The notes: a model not told the origin generated them from the sequence alone. Positions 1 through 8,427 are shown, numbered from the stretch's first letter. The stretch is DNA of 38,662 bases from an uncultured Flavobacteriales bacterium (GCA_913020435.1 CAJVZZ010000025.1:1-38662); one strand, 5' to 3'. A program made the numbers and translations.

Positions 1-55
1 GAACGGTTGTACCGATTCAATTTCACAAACAGTTGTCGTTGATACATTGCCAGTA
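1..55 (+). repeat. 55-bp exact direct repeat, copy 1
   Basis: Bases 1-55 are identical to 748-802, and the two diverge from the 56th base. The copies are 747 bp apart (249 codons, three PKD units) and in the same frame, encoding NGCTDSISQTVVVDTLPV. Copy 1 touches the window edge, so the repeat may extend further upstream. Confidence 0.95.
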
Positions 56-3000
56 GCTTTATTTACAGCGGACACGGTTTGCTTTGGCAATCAAACCAGC
101 TTTACTGATAAATCATTTGGACGCGGAAGCATACTAACTACCTGGGGTTGGGGCTTTGGCAATGCACAAACGAGTAATTTACAGAACCCTACTATTACCT
201 ATACATCGGCCGGGAGTTACAATGTGAAGTTGAGTATTGCTGATGCTAAAGGTTGTAAGGATGACACAGTTCAAACAGTAGTAGTCGATACTTTGCCAGT
301 AGCAGCATTTAGTTTAAATGATAATTGTTTAGGAGACAGTTCCTTGTTTACCAACAACTCTCAACAAGGAAGTAATGCGTTTACGGGCTGGAAGTGGAAG
401 TTTGGTGATGGCGATTCTTCTAGCTTACAATCGCCCAAACATTTATATGCCAGTCATGGAAAATATCAAGTGTATTTACAAGTGCTAGATGCCAATAATT
501 GCACCTCTTTCAAATCAGATACAGTAACGATTTGGCCACGTCCTATTGCTTTTTTCACAAGCGACACTATTTGCGATCAAGACAGTACAAATCACACAAG
601 TCAATCGACTATTACTTTACCATTGGGTGGCGCAATAACGTCCTATCGTTGGACTTTTGGTGGTGGCGGAGCAAGTGCAATGCAACAAGTAAAACACGTT
701 TATCCTACTGCTGGATTATACACAACAGAACTACACGTCACTGATTTGAACGGTTGTACCGATTCAATTTCACAAACAGTTGTCGTTGATACATTGCCAG
801 TAATTGTTTTCACAGTAGATTCTGTTTGTCTTAATGATACAGTTTCTTTTATTAATAATTCCCGTGGGGCTGCTGGGGCTAATATTGTTAGTTGGAAATG
901 GGACTTTGGAAACGCAGATAGCTCTCTATTAAAAGCTCCAGCCTATTTGTATCCAAATTACGGTGTATTTGGTGTTACTTTATCGGCAATCGATAGTAAA
1001 GGATGTAGAAATAGCTCCACCGATTCTCTAATAATTTACCCACTTCCTACAGCTATATTTAACTTCACGCATACATGTCAACCAGCACCTGCTTGCACGG
1101 GATCTCCTGTTACGTTTACAAGCACATCTACCATCCCTAGTTTGGGTGGCGGTATTTCAACTTACAATTGGGATATTGATAACAACACTGTTGTTGATTA
1201 CACTGTTAACCCCGCAATACATAGGTATGCTTTAAAAGGAAAGTACACTATTGTACATGAGGTAATTTCTCCATATGGATGCTTTGATACCGCTCATAAA
1301 ATCATCGAAATTACCGAGGCTCCTATTGCAGATTTTAACATAGACTCAACGAATGCATGTGGCCCATTGCAGGTAGTTATATCAGATAGTAGTAAAGGAT
1401 TTGTTTCTAATTATTCATGGACAATATTTGCGGCCAGTTCAGGGATTGGTGTTCCTATATTTTCACGTACTTCAAAGAATCCTAATCCAGTCCCTGCACT
1501 TCTTCCGGGCAGATTAGGTGACACTAGTTATGTCGTTCAGTTAATAGTAAGCAGTTGTTGTGGAGCTGATACTGCATACGATACGATTATAGTTAAACCT
1601 GTTCCTATCGTAGACTTCCGAACCAGTGTCAATTCTGGTTGTTCACCATTAAGAGTTAATATTACCGCAGATAGTTTGATATTTGGATCCACCAATTACT
1701 TGATTTTAAACTTTGGTGATGGCTCAAAGAAAGATACGATATATCCTAATTTTCAATCGCCAATTTGGAGACCTGCAAGCCATTACTTTTTTTACAACGG
1801 ACCGTCAGCTGACACTACTTATTACTTGTCTGTAATTGGAGTAAATGATTGCGGACGAGATACAGCAACACATCCTATACGGGTTGAACCCAACAGAGTA
1901 TCTTCGTTTTTTACAATTTCAAAAACTAAAGGTTGTGCTCCATTGGCGGTTACATTTACATCTTTCGCAACGGGCGCAACTCAAATAAGTTATGATTTCG
2001 ATTACGATTCTACCAGGGCCATTCCAAACTTTCCAGTTGTTGCTCCAAATAAGAGCTACACGCATACCTTTTTATCAGGAGGTAAGTTTTTAATTGCGCA
2101 ATTTGTAACTAATGGCTGCAGCATAGACACTTCTTTTCAAGAAATTGAAGTTTTCCCTCAACCTAGGGCAAACTTTACCATAAATGATAGTATTTGTAAT
2201 GACGTTTCGCTTTCTATTATTAATAATTCATCAATCTCTTCAGGAAGTATTAATGGGTATGAATGGGATTTTGACAATGGCGATAACGATGTAATCCGCA
2301 GACCTATATATACTTACCCGATTGGTGGGAATTATACCGTTTCGCTAATCGTTACTTCAAACTTGGGTTGTAAGGATACTGCCTCAGCATTAGTAAGAGT
2401 GTTTGGAAAGCCTACTGTTGATTTTTCTTTGCAGAACAGCTGCTTTAATGAGCAACCTGTGGTAAATCGTAATTTAAGTCAGGCAAATAATGATCCTATA
2501 ATTGGTACATATTGGCAATTTGGAGACGGTAACAGCTCATCTGCTTGGTCTCCATTGCATAGCTATTTGACTCCAGGTACTTATCCCGTATACTTGAAGT
2601 TAGTCACTCATAATGGATGTGCTGATTCACTGACAAAATCGATTGTAATATACCCAGTGCCTCTTGCCGATTTTTCTTCTTCGTATTTGAATGGAGATTC
2701 TTGTGGGTTAGATGTTGAAGTTTCATTTATTAATAAATCGACAGGTGCAAATGGAGCGACTTGGTATTTTGATTGGAACAGTGATAAAACAGACTCATCA
2801 AGTTTGATAAGTCCAAGTAAAAAGTACACTGCCAATGAAATATACTTGGTTAAACTAGTAGCAAAAAATGCGTTTAATTGTGCGGATACACAAGATCGAG
2901 AAATTGGCGTATATCCAATTCCGGTGGCAGACTTATCCTTATTGACAACCTCAGGATGTTTGCCTATTGATATGGAGTATGAGGATAAATCTTTTTACAT

Positions 3001-3769
3001 CTGGGAAGGAATAAACGATAGTAAAATAACTGATAGACAGTTTAAATTAGGAGACCAATGGTACCCTATAAAACAGGTAGCCAATTTGTTTACGGAATAT
3101 GGGGTATTCACGCCTTTATTTTCCGTAAGTTCCAATTTTGGCTGTAGCGATACCATCCAGCTACAAAATAAGGTTAATGTATATCCTGAATTAATAGCAG
3201 ATTTTGAAATAGAAGAAGTTGAAAACATTACTTTTTATTTCAATAACACGTCAATTCTTAGTAGCGGGATTCCAAATTATACTTGGACATTCGGAGATAA
3301 CAACAAATCAATCGAAGAAAGTCCAACGCACACTTATGATGTCAATGCCTATTATCGAGAATTAGATTTTGAAGTTTGTCTAATAATAGATGATTCGCAT
3401 GATTGTAAGAGTGATACTTGCAAACCCTTAAATATAGAGCCTTGGACGTTGTTTGTGCCAAACGCTATGACTCCTGAAAGGGGCATAGGAGAGGAAACAG
3501 TGTTTTTGCCAAAAGGATTAAACCTGTCAACCTATCATCTTCAAATATTTGACACTTGGGGTAATAAATTATGGGAAAGCACTCTGCTTAACTCTATTGA
3601 TGGAAGTCCTTTGGAGGCTTGGGATGGCAAGTATAGAGGCAGCTTTGTGCATCAAGGAACCTACGTTTGGCGAATAGACGCAGTATTTGAAGGTGGAAGA
3701 GTTTGGGGTGGTAAGTATTACGAAGGCGAGGGATATAAGAGAGTAGGAACCATAAGTGTAATCAGATAA
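1..3769 (+). CDS. PKD-repeat cell-surface adhesin with T9SS type B (gliding-motility) C-terminal domain, 5' partial
   Basis: The frame is open from base 2, so the gene starts upstream of the window. At least 1,255 residues are visible. About 13 PKD-like repeats of 80-95 residues each begin with a pattern like ADFxxxxxxC, and many carry WxFGDG or WDFG cores and a YxxxGxYxVxL strand. The last ~110 residues match the gliding-motility-associated C-terminal (CHU_C, T9SS type B sorting) domain: VPNAMTP, then IFDTWGNKLWE, AWDGKYRG and GTYVWRI. Such proteins are exported by the type IX system and held at the cell surface as adhesins. The usual Asn/Asp-rich NGDGxND after VPNAFTP is replaced here by ERGIGEE. 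The stop overlaps the next ATG by one base (TAATG), so translation is probably coupled to the PorP/SprF-like partner. An exact 55-bp DNA repeat (1-55 and 748-802) lies within it. Confidence 0.93.
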   Translation, partial: NGCTDSISQTVVVDTLPVALFTADTVCFGNQTSFTDKSFGRGSILTTWGWGFGNAQTSNLQNPTITYTSAGSYNVKLSIADAKGCKDDTVQTVVVDTLPVAAFSLNDNCLGDSSLFTNNSQQGSNAFTGWKWKFGDGDSSSLQSPKHLYASHGKYQVYLQVLDANNCTSFKSDTVTIWPRPIAFFTSDTICDQDSTNHTSQSTITLPLGGAITSYRWTFGGGGASAMQQVKHVYPTAGLYTTELHVTDLNGCTDSISQTVVVDTLPVIVFTVDSVCLNDTVSFINNSRGAAGANIVSWKWDFGNADSSLLKAPAYLYPNYGVFGVTLSAIDSKGCRNSSTDSLIIYPLPTAIFNFTHTCQPAPACTGSPVTFTSTSTIPSLGGGISTYNWDIDNNTVVDYTVNPAIHRYALKGKYTIVHEVISPYGCFDTAHKIIEITEAPIADFNIDSTNACGPLQVVISDSSKGFVSNYSWTIFAASSGIGVPIFSRTSKNPNPVPALLPGRLGDTSYVVQLIVSSCCGADTAYDTIIVKPVPIVDFRTSVNSGCSPLRVNITADSLIFGSTNYLILNFGDGSKKDTIYPNFQSPIWRPASHYFFYNGPSADTTYYLSVIGVNDCGRDTATHPIRVEPNRVSSFFTISKTKGCAPLAVTFTSFATGATQISYDFDYDSTRAIPNFPVVAPNKSYTHTFLSGGKFLIAQFVTNGCSIDTSFQEIEVFPQPRANFTINDSICNDVSLSIINNSSISSGSINGYEWDFDNGDNDVIRRPIYTYPIGGNYTVSLIVTSNLGCKDTASALVRVFGKPTVDFSLQNSCFNEQPVVNRNLSQANNDPIIGTYWQFGDGNSSSAWSPLHSYLTPGTYPVYLKLVTHNGCADSLTKSIVIYPVPLADFSSSYLNGDSCGLDVEVSFINKSTGANGATWYFDWNSDKTDSSSLISPSKKYTANEIYLVKLVAKNAFNCADTQDREIGVYPIPVADLSLLTTSGCLPIDMEYEDKSFYIWEGINDSKITDRQFKLGDQWYPIKQVANLFTEYGVFTPLFSVSSNFGCSDTIQLQNKVNVYPELIADFEIEEVENITFYFNNTSILSSGIPNYTWTFGDNNKSIEESPTHTYDVNAYYRELDFEVCLIIDDSHDCKSDTCKPLNIEPWTLFVPNAMTPERGIGEETVFLPKGLNLSTYHLQIFDTWGNKLWESTLLNSIDGSPLEAWDGKYRGSFVHQGTYVWRIDAVFEGGRVWGGKYYEGEGYKRVGTISVIR
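748..802 (+). repeat. 55-bp exact direct repeat, copy 2
   Basis: Second copy of the repeat at 1-55. It covers the junction between two PKD units of the adhesin. The surrounding PKD units are only similar at protein level, so exact identity here suggests recent gene conversion or duplication between units. Confidence 0.95.
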
Positions 3770-4998
3770 TGAAATACTTACTGTCCATATCTTTTGTGTT
3801 CATAAGTTACTTCCTATTCTCACAGGATCCTAATATTTCTAATTTACACACGTTTCGAACCTATATTAACCCGGGATACGTAGGATTTGTTGACAATTTA
3901 AACGTCAGTATAGGTCATCACCGCCAATGGCTTTATGTTCCTAGAGTTCTTGAAACGACTATTATGAGTACTGATTTTTATTGCGACTCTAAAGGGTTAG
4001 GGCTTGGTTTGATTGCTTTAAATAATAGAGAGGGTGAGGGTTATATGACCACAAATGCTGTATCGGGGATTGTTGCTAAAAACTTGTCTGGAATTATTAA
4101 AAAATTTGATTTACAAAGATCATCACGAACTAAAAAATCAAGAATTAAAATAAAAGACTCAAATATTAAATTTGAAATGTCAGGGGCTCTTCAATTCGGC
4201 ATATTACAAAATAGTGTAGATTGGACAGAGCTTACCTTTTCAGATCAATTGGACGCTAGGTATGGTAATGTGAGAGTTACTGCTGCAACACCCCAAGTGG
4301 AATCTACTCTGGCGATTCCCGATGTTGGAGGTGGTATAATGGTTCGTTTTAAAGCAAGGGAATCTAGCGGAGTTGTCTACAATAAAAATTCACCGCTATA
4401 TGGAGCAATAGAAGGGAATTATACAACGCTGGGCGTATCCTGTCAACATTTAAATCAGCCAGAACAGTCATTTTTAGGTGGATCAGCCAAATTACCAACA
4501 AGATGGAATTTGCATGGAAATATTAATTTACAAAATGAATCTAAAAAAAATCAGCAAAAACAACAAAGCAATAATCGTAATGCAGAACGTGCAATTTACG
4601 CAACCATGTATTCTCTAAATTTCTTGTATCAAACTCAAGGAGAGTTAACTACACTGTTAGTAGGCCCCTCAATTGCAACGTTTGGATTTATATCTATAAG
4701 TGCCTGGTGGAGAGGTTCTTTCGGAGAGTATCGAAATAGCGACGCAATTGTACTTTCAACTTATAGCTCTATTAAACTAAGTCGGGAAAGGAATCTTATT
4801 ATAGGTGCTAGCTATGACTTTACTATTGGGCCGTTAAATTATAGCAGAACCTTCGGAACATTTGAATTTTCTTTAAAAATGAATTTCAGAAAAGGAGATA
4901 AGAGCAACTGTATTAATACCGATGAAGAGTGGTTTAGAGGTAGAAACAAGAAAGAACAATTGAAATTCATGAGAGAACACAGCCAAAATATGCTTTAG
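3769..4998 (+). CDS. PorP/SprF family type IX secretion system membrane protein
   Basis: A 409-residue protein with a signal peptide (MKYLLSISFVFISYFLFS then Q) and the early PorP/SprF signature: LHTFRTYINPGYVGF (the family's NPAxxG region) followed by HHRQW. The rest alternates like an outer-membrane beta-barrel. SprF-like proteins are needed for secretion or surface attachment of the specific large adhesin encoded just upstream, as in the SprB-SprF pair. The start codon shares a base with the adhesin stop (TAATG), which supports a dedicated pair. It is somewhat longer than the usual 300-350 residues, with a polar Lys/Gln/Asn-rich insert at about residues 256-271 and a basic tail. The last codons lie in an imperfect repeat that recurs at 5850. 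Confidence 0.85.
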   Translation: MKYLLSISFVFISYFLFSQDPNISNLHTFRTYINPGYVGFVDNLNVSIGHHRQWLYVPRVLETTIMSTDFYCDSKGLGLGLIALNNREGEGYMTTNAVSGIVAKNLSGIIKKFDLQRSSRTKKSRIKIKDSNIKFEMSGALQFGILQNSVDWTELTFSDQLDARYGNVRVTAATPQVESTLAIPDVGGGIMVRFKARESSGVVYNKNSPLYGAIEGNYTTLGVSCQHLNQPEQSFLGGSAKLPTRWNLHGNINLQNESKKNQQKQQSNNRNAERAIYATMYSLNFLYQTQGELTTLLVGPSIATFGFISISAWWRGSFGEYRNSDAIVLSTYSSIKLSRERNLIIGASYDFTIGPLNYSRTFGTFEFSLKMNFRKGDKSNCINTDEEWFRGRNKKEQLKFMREHSQNML

Positions 4999-5035
4999 CT
5001 TTGGCAAAACACACCCGGTAGTAGTCATATTTGCA
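4983..5035 (+). repeat. Imperfect direct repeat R1 (PorP 3' end)
   Basis: It begins CCAAAATATGCTTTAGCT, which includes the PorP stop codon, and ends GTAGTAGTCATATTT followed by GCA. R2 at 5850-5905 has the same 18-nt start with one mismatch and a near-identical end; the middle is diverged. A 6-bp inverted repeat (GCCAAA at 4982, TTTGGC at 5000) overlaps the stop, without a T-run. Confidence 0.7.
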
Positions 5036-5294
5036 GGAAATAGTATGTGATTTTCCTTTTGAAGTTAAATACTTAGTTGTGGTTATAACCCCCATGTTCC
5101 CTTTGTGTAATCAACACATTTAAGCATACTCACAATTCAACCTTTAGAAAGACATAAGAGGGATTTAAATAACTCTTTGATAACTTCTTGGCAGGTTTTG
5201 ACTAAATATTTATTACTGCTTTAAATCTGCACCCTAATAATAGAACTCCACTTTAATTAAGTAATGTCGGGTTGGTAGATTTAAATCATCGCTC
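4999..5294. other. Intergenic stretch without recognisable gene
   Basis: Both strands carry frequent stop codons and I see no conserved protein, RNA or terminator. It forms the left part of the decayed 4999-6297 region between the adhesin pair and the S9 peptidase. Confidence 0.6.
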
Positions 5295-5441
5295 CTATTT
5301 ATTTTCCTTTAAATACTTTTTGTATCGCCCTTTATACTCAATGACAAGGAGCTTATGTTCAGTATTAATAGGCCCAAATCTATCATCCACTTTAACATAA
5401 TGGAATAAAATTTTTGATGATTTTGCAATTTCAAAAGCCAC
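5295..5441 (-). pseudogene. Open-frame continuation behind the stop of the 94-residue ORF
   Basis: Directly after the TAA at 5442-5444, in the same frame, 48 sense codons run to a TAG at 5295-5297. They begin with GTG and encode a basic, strand-rich peptide containing ILFHYVKVDDRFGPINTE and ending RYKKYLKENK. It reads like the C-terminus of a normal protein. The simplest reading is that this and the upstream ORF were one gene, now split by a nonsense mutation. It could instead be a separate GTG-started small gene. I do not recognise the family. Confidence 0.4.
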
Positions 5442-5726
5442 TTATAAAGAGGGCTCCAAAGAGTACATTAAGGCGTTTTCTGACAGTTTTGTTCTGTGCG
5501 TGCTATTTGTTGCTGCTACAATGGATGTCCCCATGGCTTCACCCGCAGCTTGATTTTTTTCGTATTGCAGTCTTTTGAGTTCTGCATCTTGGTTTTCGCT
5601 TTCCTGTCCCAAAGATTTTTGGATTCTCGGATTGACATACGCACCCTGATTCACCGATCGTTTTTCGGGAGTAACATCAGGTAGCCCCTCTTTTTTCCAA
5701 TTCATAAATCGAATTACCAAATCCAT
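5442..5726 (-). CDS. Hypothetical 94-residue protein, possibly the front part of a broken gene
   Basis: The ORF starts at ATG 5726 with an AAAGGAA stretch five bases upstream and an in-frame TGA just before that, so the start is plausible. The peptide is hydrophilic, with a Gln/Glu/Lys-rich probable helix at about residues 40-60 (QESENQDAELKRLQYEKNQA), and has no signal peptide or membrane segment. It ends at a TAA that is followed in frame by 48 more sense codons, so the ORF may be a truncated remnant. I do not recognise a family. It lies opposite and next to other decayed fragments. Confidence 0.35.
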   Translation of the reverse strand: MDLVIRFMNWKKEGLPDVTPEKRSVNQGAYVNPRIQKSLGQESENQDAELKRLQYEKNQAAGEAMGTSIVAATNSTHRTKLSENALMYSLEPSL

Positions 5727-5736
5727 CTGTTCCTTT

Positions 5737-5865
5737 ATGCATCACTTTGTAGGATTCTGTTTGACAGAAAAGATTAGAGAGCCATCAAGAAATAAAACTG
5801 CTGCTGAGCAAAAAAAGTTGTTCAACAAATTAAGGGATATTGATTATTACCAAAACATGCTTTAG
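5737..5865 (+). pseudogene. Possible C-terminal remnant of a second PorP/SprF-like gene
   Basis: A 42-codon open stretch ends in QNML plus TAG, exactly like the end of the PorP/SprF gene at 4998 (SQNML plus TAG). Its Lys-rich helix before the end (EQKKLFNKLRD) resembles the KKEQLKFMRE of the intact gene. Similarity continues past the stop into non-coding DNA (repeats R1 and R2). I infer that a paralogous adhesin/SprF pair once stood here, or that the 3' end was duplicated. The upstream part is too short and diverged to show a barrel. Confidence 0.35.
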
Positions 5866-5905
5866 CTATCGCCATTTATTAGCGAAGTAGTACTCATATT
5901 TCGCA
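5850..5905 (+). repeat. Imperfect direct repeat R2
   Basis: Begins CCAAAACATGCTTTAGCT (17 of 18 identical to R1 at 4983) and ends GTAGTACTCATATTTCGCA, matching the end of R1 with a substitution and a small insertion. The copies are 867 bp apart. I checked it for the conserved core triplets of integron attC sites and did not find them. Confidence 0.65.
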
Positions 5906-5936
5906 TTCATGATGAATCGAGCTATTAATACAATCC

Positions 5937-6283
5937 TTACCATACATTTTTATCGACCTCAATCTCAGCGTCAAATGGATCAGCATATTGACTATCATTA
6001 CCTTTTTTATCCTCTAAGAATTTAAAATAAGCTTTAACACGATTGACAAAGGGTCGACTTCCAAATTTATATTTCGCAATCCAATTTACTCCACCATATC
6101 AATACCAAAAGAAGAACCCATAAAATGAATCTTGTTGTGATAACATCTGGCGATTCCTTCTGCGTTTAAGTTGTCAAAAGAGGAATAAAACTGCTCAATT
6201 AAGTCTTTGTATACTTCATTCTTTTCCGGCACGGCAAAACAATTGTTTTGAAGGTTCAAGAAAGCAAAAAAAACAAAATTGAG
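5937..6283 (-). pseudogene. Frameshifted remnant of an NTF2-like/SnoaL-like domain protein
   Basis: Reading leftward from 6283, 65 codons stay open until a TAA at 6086-6088. They include EVYKDLIEQFYSSFDNLNAE and IARCYHNKIHFMGSSFG, which match the N-terminal helix and first strands of small SnoaL/NTF2-like proteins (FYxAFxxLDAExMAxxYH...F.DPAFG). In another frame the DNA then encodes WIAKYKFGSRPFVNRVKAYF, resembling the family's WxAxYxFxxxGRxVxN strand region, to a TAA at 5937-5939. The ~30-40 codons that normally separate these parts are missing and the frame shifts near 6083-6093. No ATG precedes the first part. It follows the S9 peptidase stop by only 14 bases on the same strand. The family call rests on remembered motif patterns. 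Confidence 0.5.
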
Positions 6284-6297
6284 CCTTTCCTGTTGTA

Positions 6298-8427
6298 TTA
6301 TTTCAACTTTTCGTCGATATACGATAGCACTTTTTTCATCAAATGTATTCGGTCTTTTCCACGAACATTATGCTTGTGTCCAGGATATAAGAAGAAGTCT
6401 ATTTGAACTCCTTTGTCAACCGATTGCTTCAATAGGTCGATACTGTTTTGAGGAACAACCACGTCATCATCCGCTCCATGAATAAGCAATAAATCGCCTT
6501 TTAGGTTCTGAACTTTGTCCAGTAATGATGCTTTTGCATATCCCGAGGTATTCTGTTCAGGCGTATCCATGTACCTTTCGGTATACATGATTTCGTAATA
6601 TTTCCAGTCAATTACTGGTCCGCCAGCAACTCCCACCTGAAATATTCCAGGAGCTTTTAGCATTAATGAGGTAGTCATAAAGCCGCCGTAACTCCAACCA
6701 TGAACGGCCATTTTGTTGCGATCTACAAAATCTAAATTTATTAGATATTCTGCGGCAGAGAGCTGATCTACCACTTCAAATTCTCCGAGATTTCTAAAGA
6801 TTTTTTGCTCAAAATCACGTCCTCGATTTTCCGATCCTCTGCCATCAACCGTATACACGATATAACCTTTGTTTGCTTGATAAGCCATCCAAGGCGACCC
6901 GCCAGCCATCCAGCTATTTGTAATCAATTGCACTCCAGGACCATTATAGACATATAGCAAGGCTTTATATTTCTTAGAAGGATTGAAGTCTACAGGTTTG
7001 AACATTCTTGTATTGAGGACAATTCCTTCACTAGTTTTAATAGTACCTAATTCAGGCAGTCTAACAGAGTAGTCTGCATAAGGATTTTTGTTTTCGATGA
7101 GCGAAATAACTTTTTTACCATTAAGATTATGGACGTGCGTGTTTCTCCGAGTTGATAGGCTGGTGTAGGTATCGATATAATAGTTTCCATCAAAACTCAT
7201 GCGGATTGCATGCACTCCGCTTTCTGGAGTTATTTTTTTGGTTTTTCCAGTTGCAAGGTTCAGTTGATAACCAATTCTATCCAATCCATCATTATCTGCT
7301 ACTACATAGGTTATGGTGTTCTCACCTTGTACTTGCATTAAAGCAGTAACTGGAGCTTCATGAGCAGTAAGCTGCTTCATCATTTTACCTTTTTTATTGT
7401 AGAGATAAAGGTTGTTGTAGCCATCTCTTTCGCTTTGCCAAATAAAGTTTTCTCCATTAGATCCAATGAATTCCATGGGGTGGAGTGGTTGCACATATTT
7501 ATCGTGTTTTTCGGTAAAAAGTGTGCGTACAAACTCTCCAGTTAGCGGATCGTATTGGTTTAATTTCATTTCATTTTGATCACGATTTAGTATTGCTATG
7601 AAAATGGCTTTATCGTCTGGACTCCAAGCAATGTTAGTCAGATACTGGTCTGTTGGCCCTTCAGTTTTTATCCAAACCGATTGCTTGGTAGCTGAGTTCC
7701 ATACTCCAACTGTAACTTCATGACTGGGCATTCCGGCCATTGGATATTTAACCGTATTTGATGATGCAGGCTTTATTGAATAATTGGTAATCGGGTAGTC
7801 GGTAACCATGGACTCATCCTTTTTGTAATACGCCAACATATTTCCGTTATTTGACCAAAAAGTGCCTTTAGAAATACCAAATTCAAAGCGATGAACCGAT
7901 TGTCCAAAAACTACATTCTCTGATTGTGGAACACCTACTGGCGTTTCGTTCACTATTAAGCTATTCTCATAGGTATAAGCAATAAGAGCATTATTAGAGG
8001 AGACGTCTACATTGACCGCTCTTTCTGGAAGACTAATGATTTTATCTAATTCTTTCTTTTTAAAATCAAATAGAAATAGATTTTGTTTGACTTGAAATCT
8101 ATATTGAGAATTACTTAGCCACGTTATTCTAGGAAATCGACTTAGTTCCTTGAGTTCCTCATAGTTTTTGAGTTCACTAAGCGAGGTGATAATAATTTCA
8201 TCTTTAGCGTCTATACTTCTTTTTACAAGACGAGTATTACTAGAATCTATAATAACCCAAGAAATCGAATGCTCGTTTGGTAACCATTGGAGCTGAGATT
8301 TTATCTCAGGTTTAAATTTAGAATAGCCTCCAATTACTGCATCTGAAAGAGTGAATTCTGTTTTTTGTGCAAATGAGTTAAAGGATAAAAAAAGATTTAC
8401 TGAGAATAGAATTAAAAAACGCTGCAT
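6298..8427 (-). CDS. S9 family peptidase (dipeptidyl peptidase IV type)
   Basis: A 709-residue secreted or periplasmic serine peptidase. A signal peptide (MQRFLILFSVNLFLSFNSFA) precedes a beta-propeller (DPPIV_N, roughly residues 60-480) and an alpha/beta-hydrolase domain (roughly 490-709). The catalytic triad is visible: Ser579 in GWSYGG, Asp655 in HGADDDVV and His686 in YPGHKHN. A YVYNGPGVQ segment opens the hydrolase domain. The family removes N-terminal dipeptides, usually after Pro or Ala, and in Bacteroidota helps use peptides. Length is normal. It appears to be transcribed alone: the next gene upstream on the strand ends 75 bases away, with a weak TAGTTTTA -7-like element at 8447-8454. 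A decayed SnoaL-like remnant follows. Confidence 0.93.
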   Translation of the reverse strand: MQRFLILFSVNLFLSFNSFAQKTEFTLSDAVIGGYSKFKPEIKSQLQWLPNEHSISWVIIDSSNTRLVKRSIDAKDEIIITSLSELKNYEELKELSRFPRITWLSNSQYRFQVKQNLFLFDFKKKELDKIISLPERAVNVDVSSNNALIAYTYENSLIVNETPVGVPQSENVVFGQSVHRFEFGISKGTFWSNNGNMLAYYKKDESMVTDYPITNYSIKPASSNTVKYPMAGMPSHEVTVGVWNSATKQSVWIKTEGPTDQYLTNIAWSPDDKAIFIAILNRDQNEMKLNQYDPLTGEFVRTLFTEKHDKYVQPLHPMEFIGSNGENFIWQSERDGYNNLYLYNKKGKMMKQLTAHEAPVTALMQVQGENTITYVVADNDGLDRIGYQLNLATGKTKKITPESGVHAIRMSFDGNYYIDTYTSLSTRRNTHVHNLNGKKVISLIENKNPYADYSVRLPELGTIKTSEGIVLNTRMFKPVDFNPSKKYKALLYVYNGPGVQLITNSWMAGGSPWMAYQANKGYIVYTVDGRGSENRGRDFEQKIFRNLGEFEVVDQLSAAEYLINLDFVDRNKMAVHGWSYGGFMTTSLMLKAPGIFQVGVAGGPVIDWKYYEIMYTERYMDTPEQNTSGYAKASLLDKVQNLKGDLLLIHGADDDVVVPQNSIDLLKQSVDKGVQIDFFLYPGHKHNVRGKDRIHLMKKVLSYIDEKLK

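Noticed and set aside
4982-5005. GCCAAA...TTTGGC inverted repeat as a terminator of the PorP gene
   Set aside because: Only six pairs with a 12-base loop that includes the stop codon, and no T-run.
4983-5905. R1/R2 as integron attC sites flanking a cassette
   Set aside because: The RYYYAAC/GTTRRRY core triplets and paired arms are absent, and the first copy lies inside the PorP coding end.
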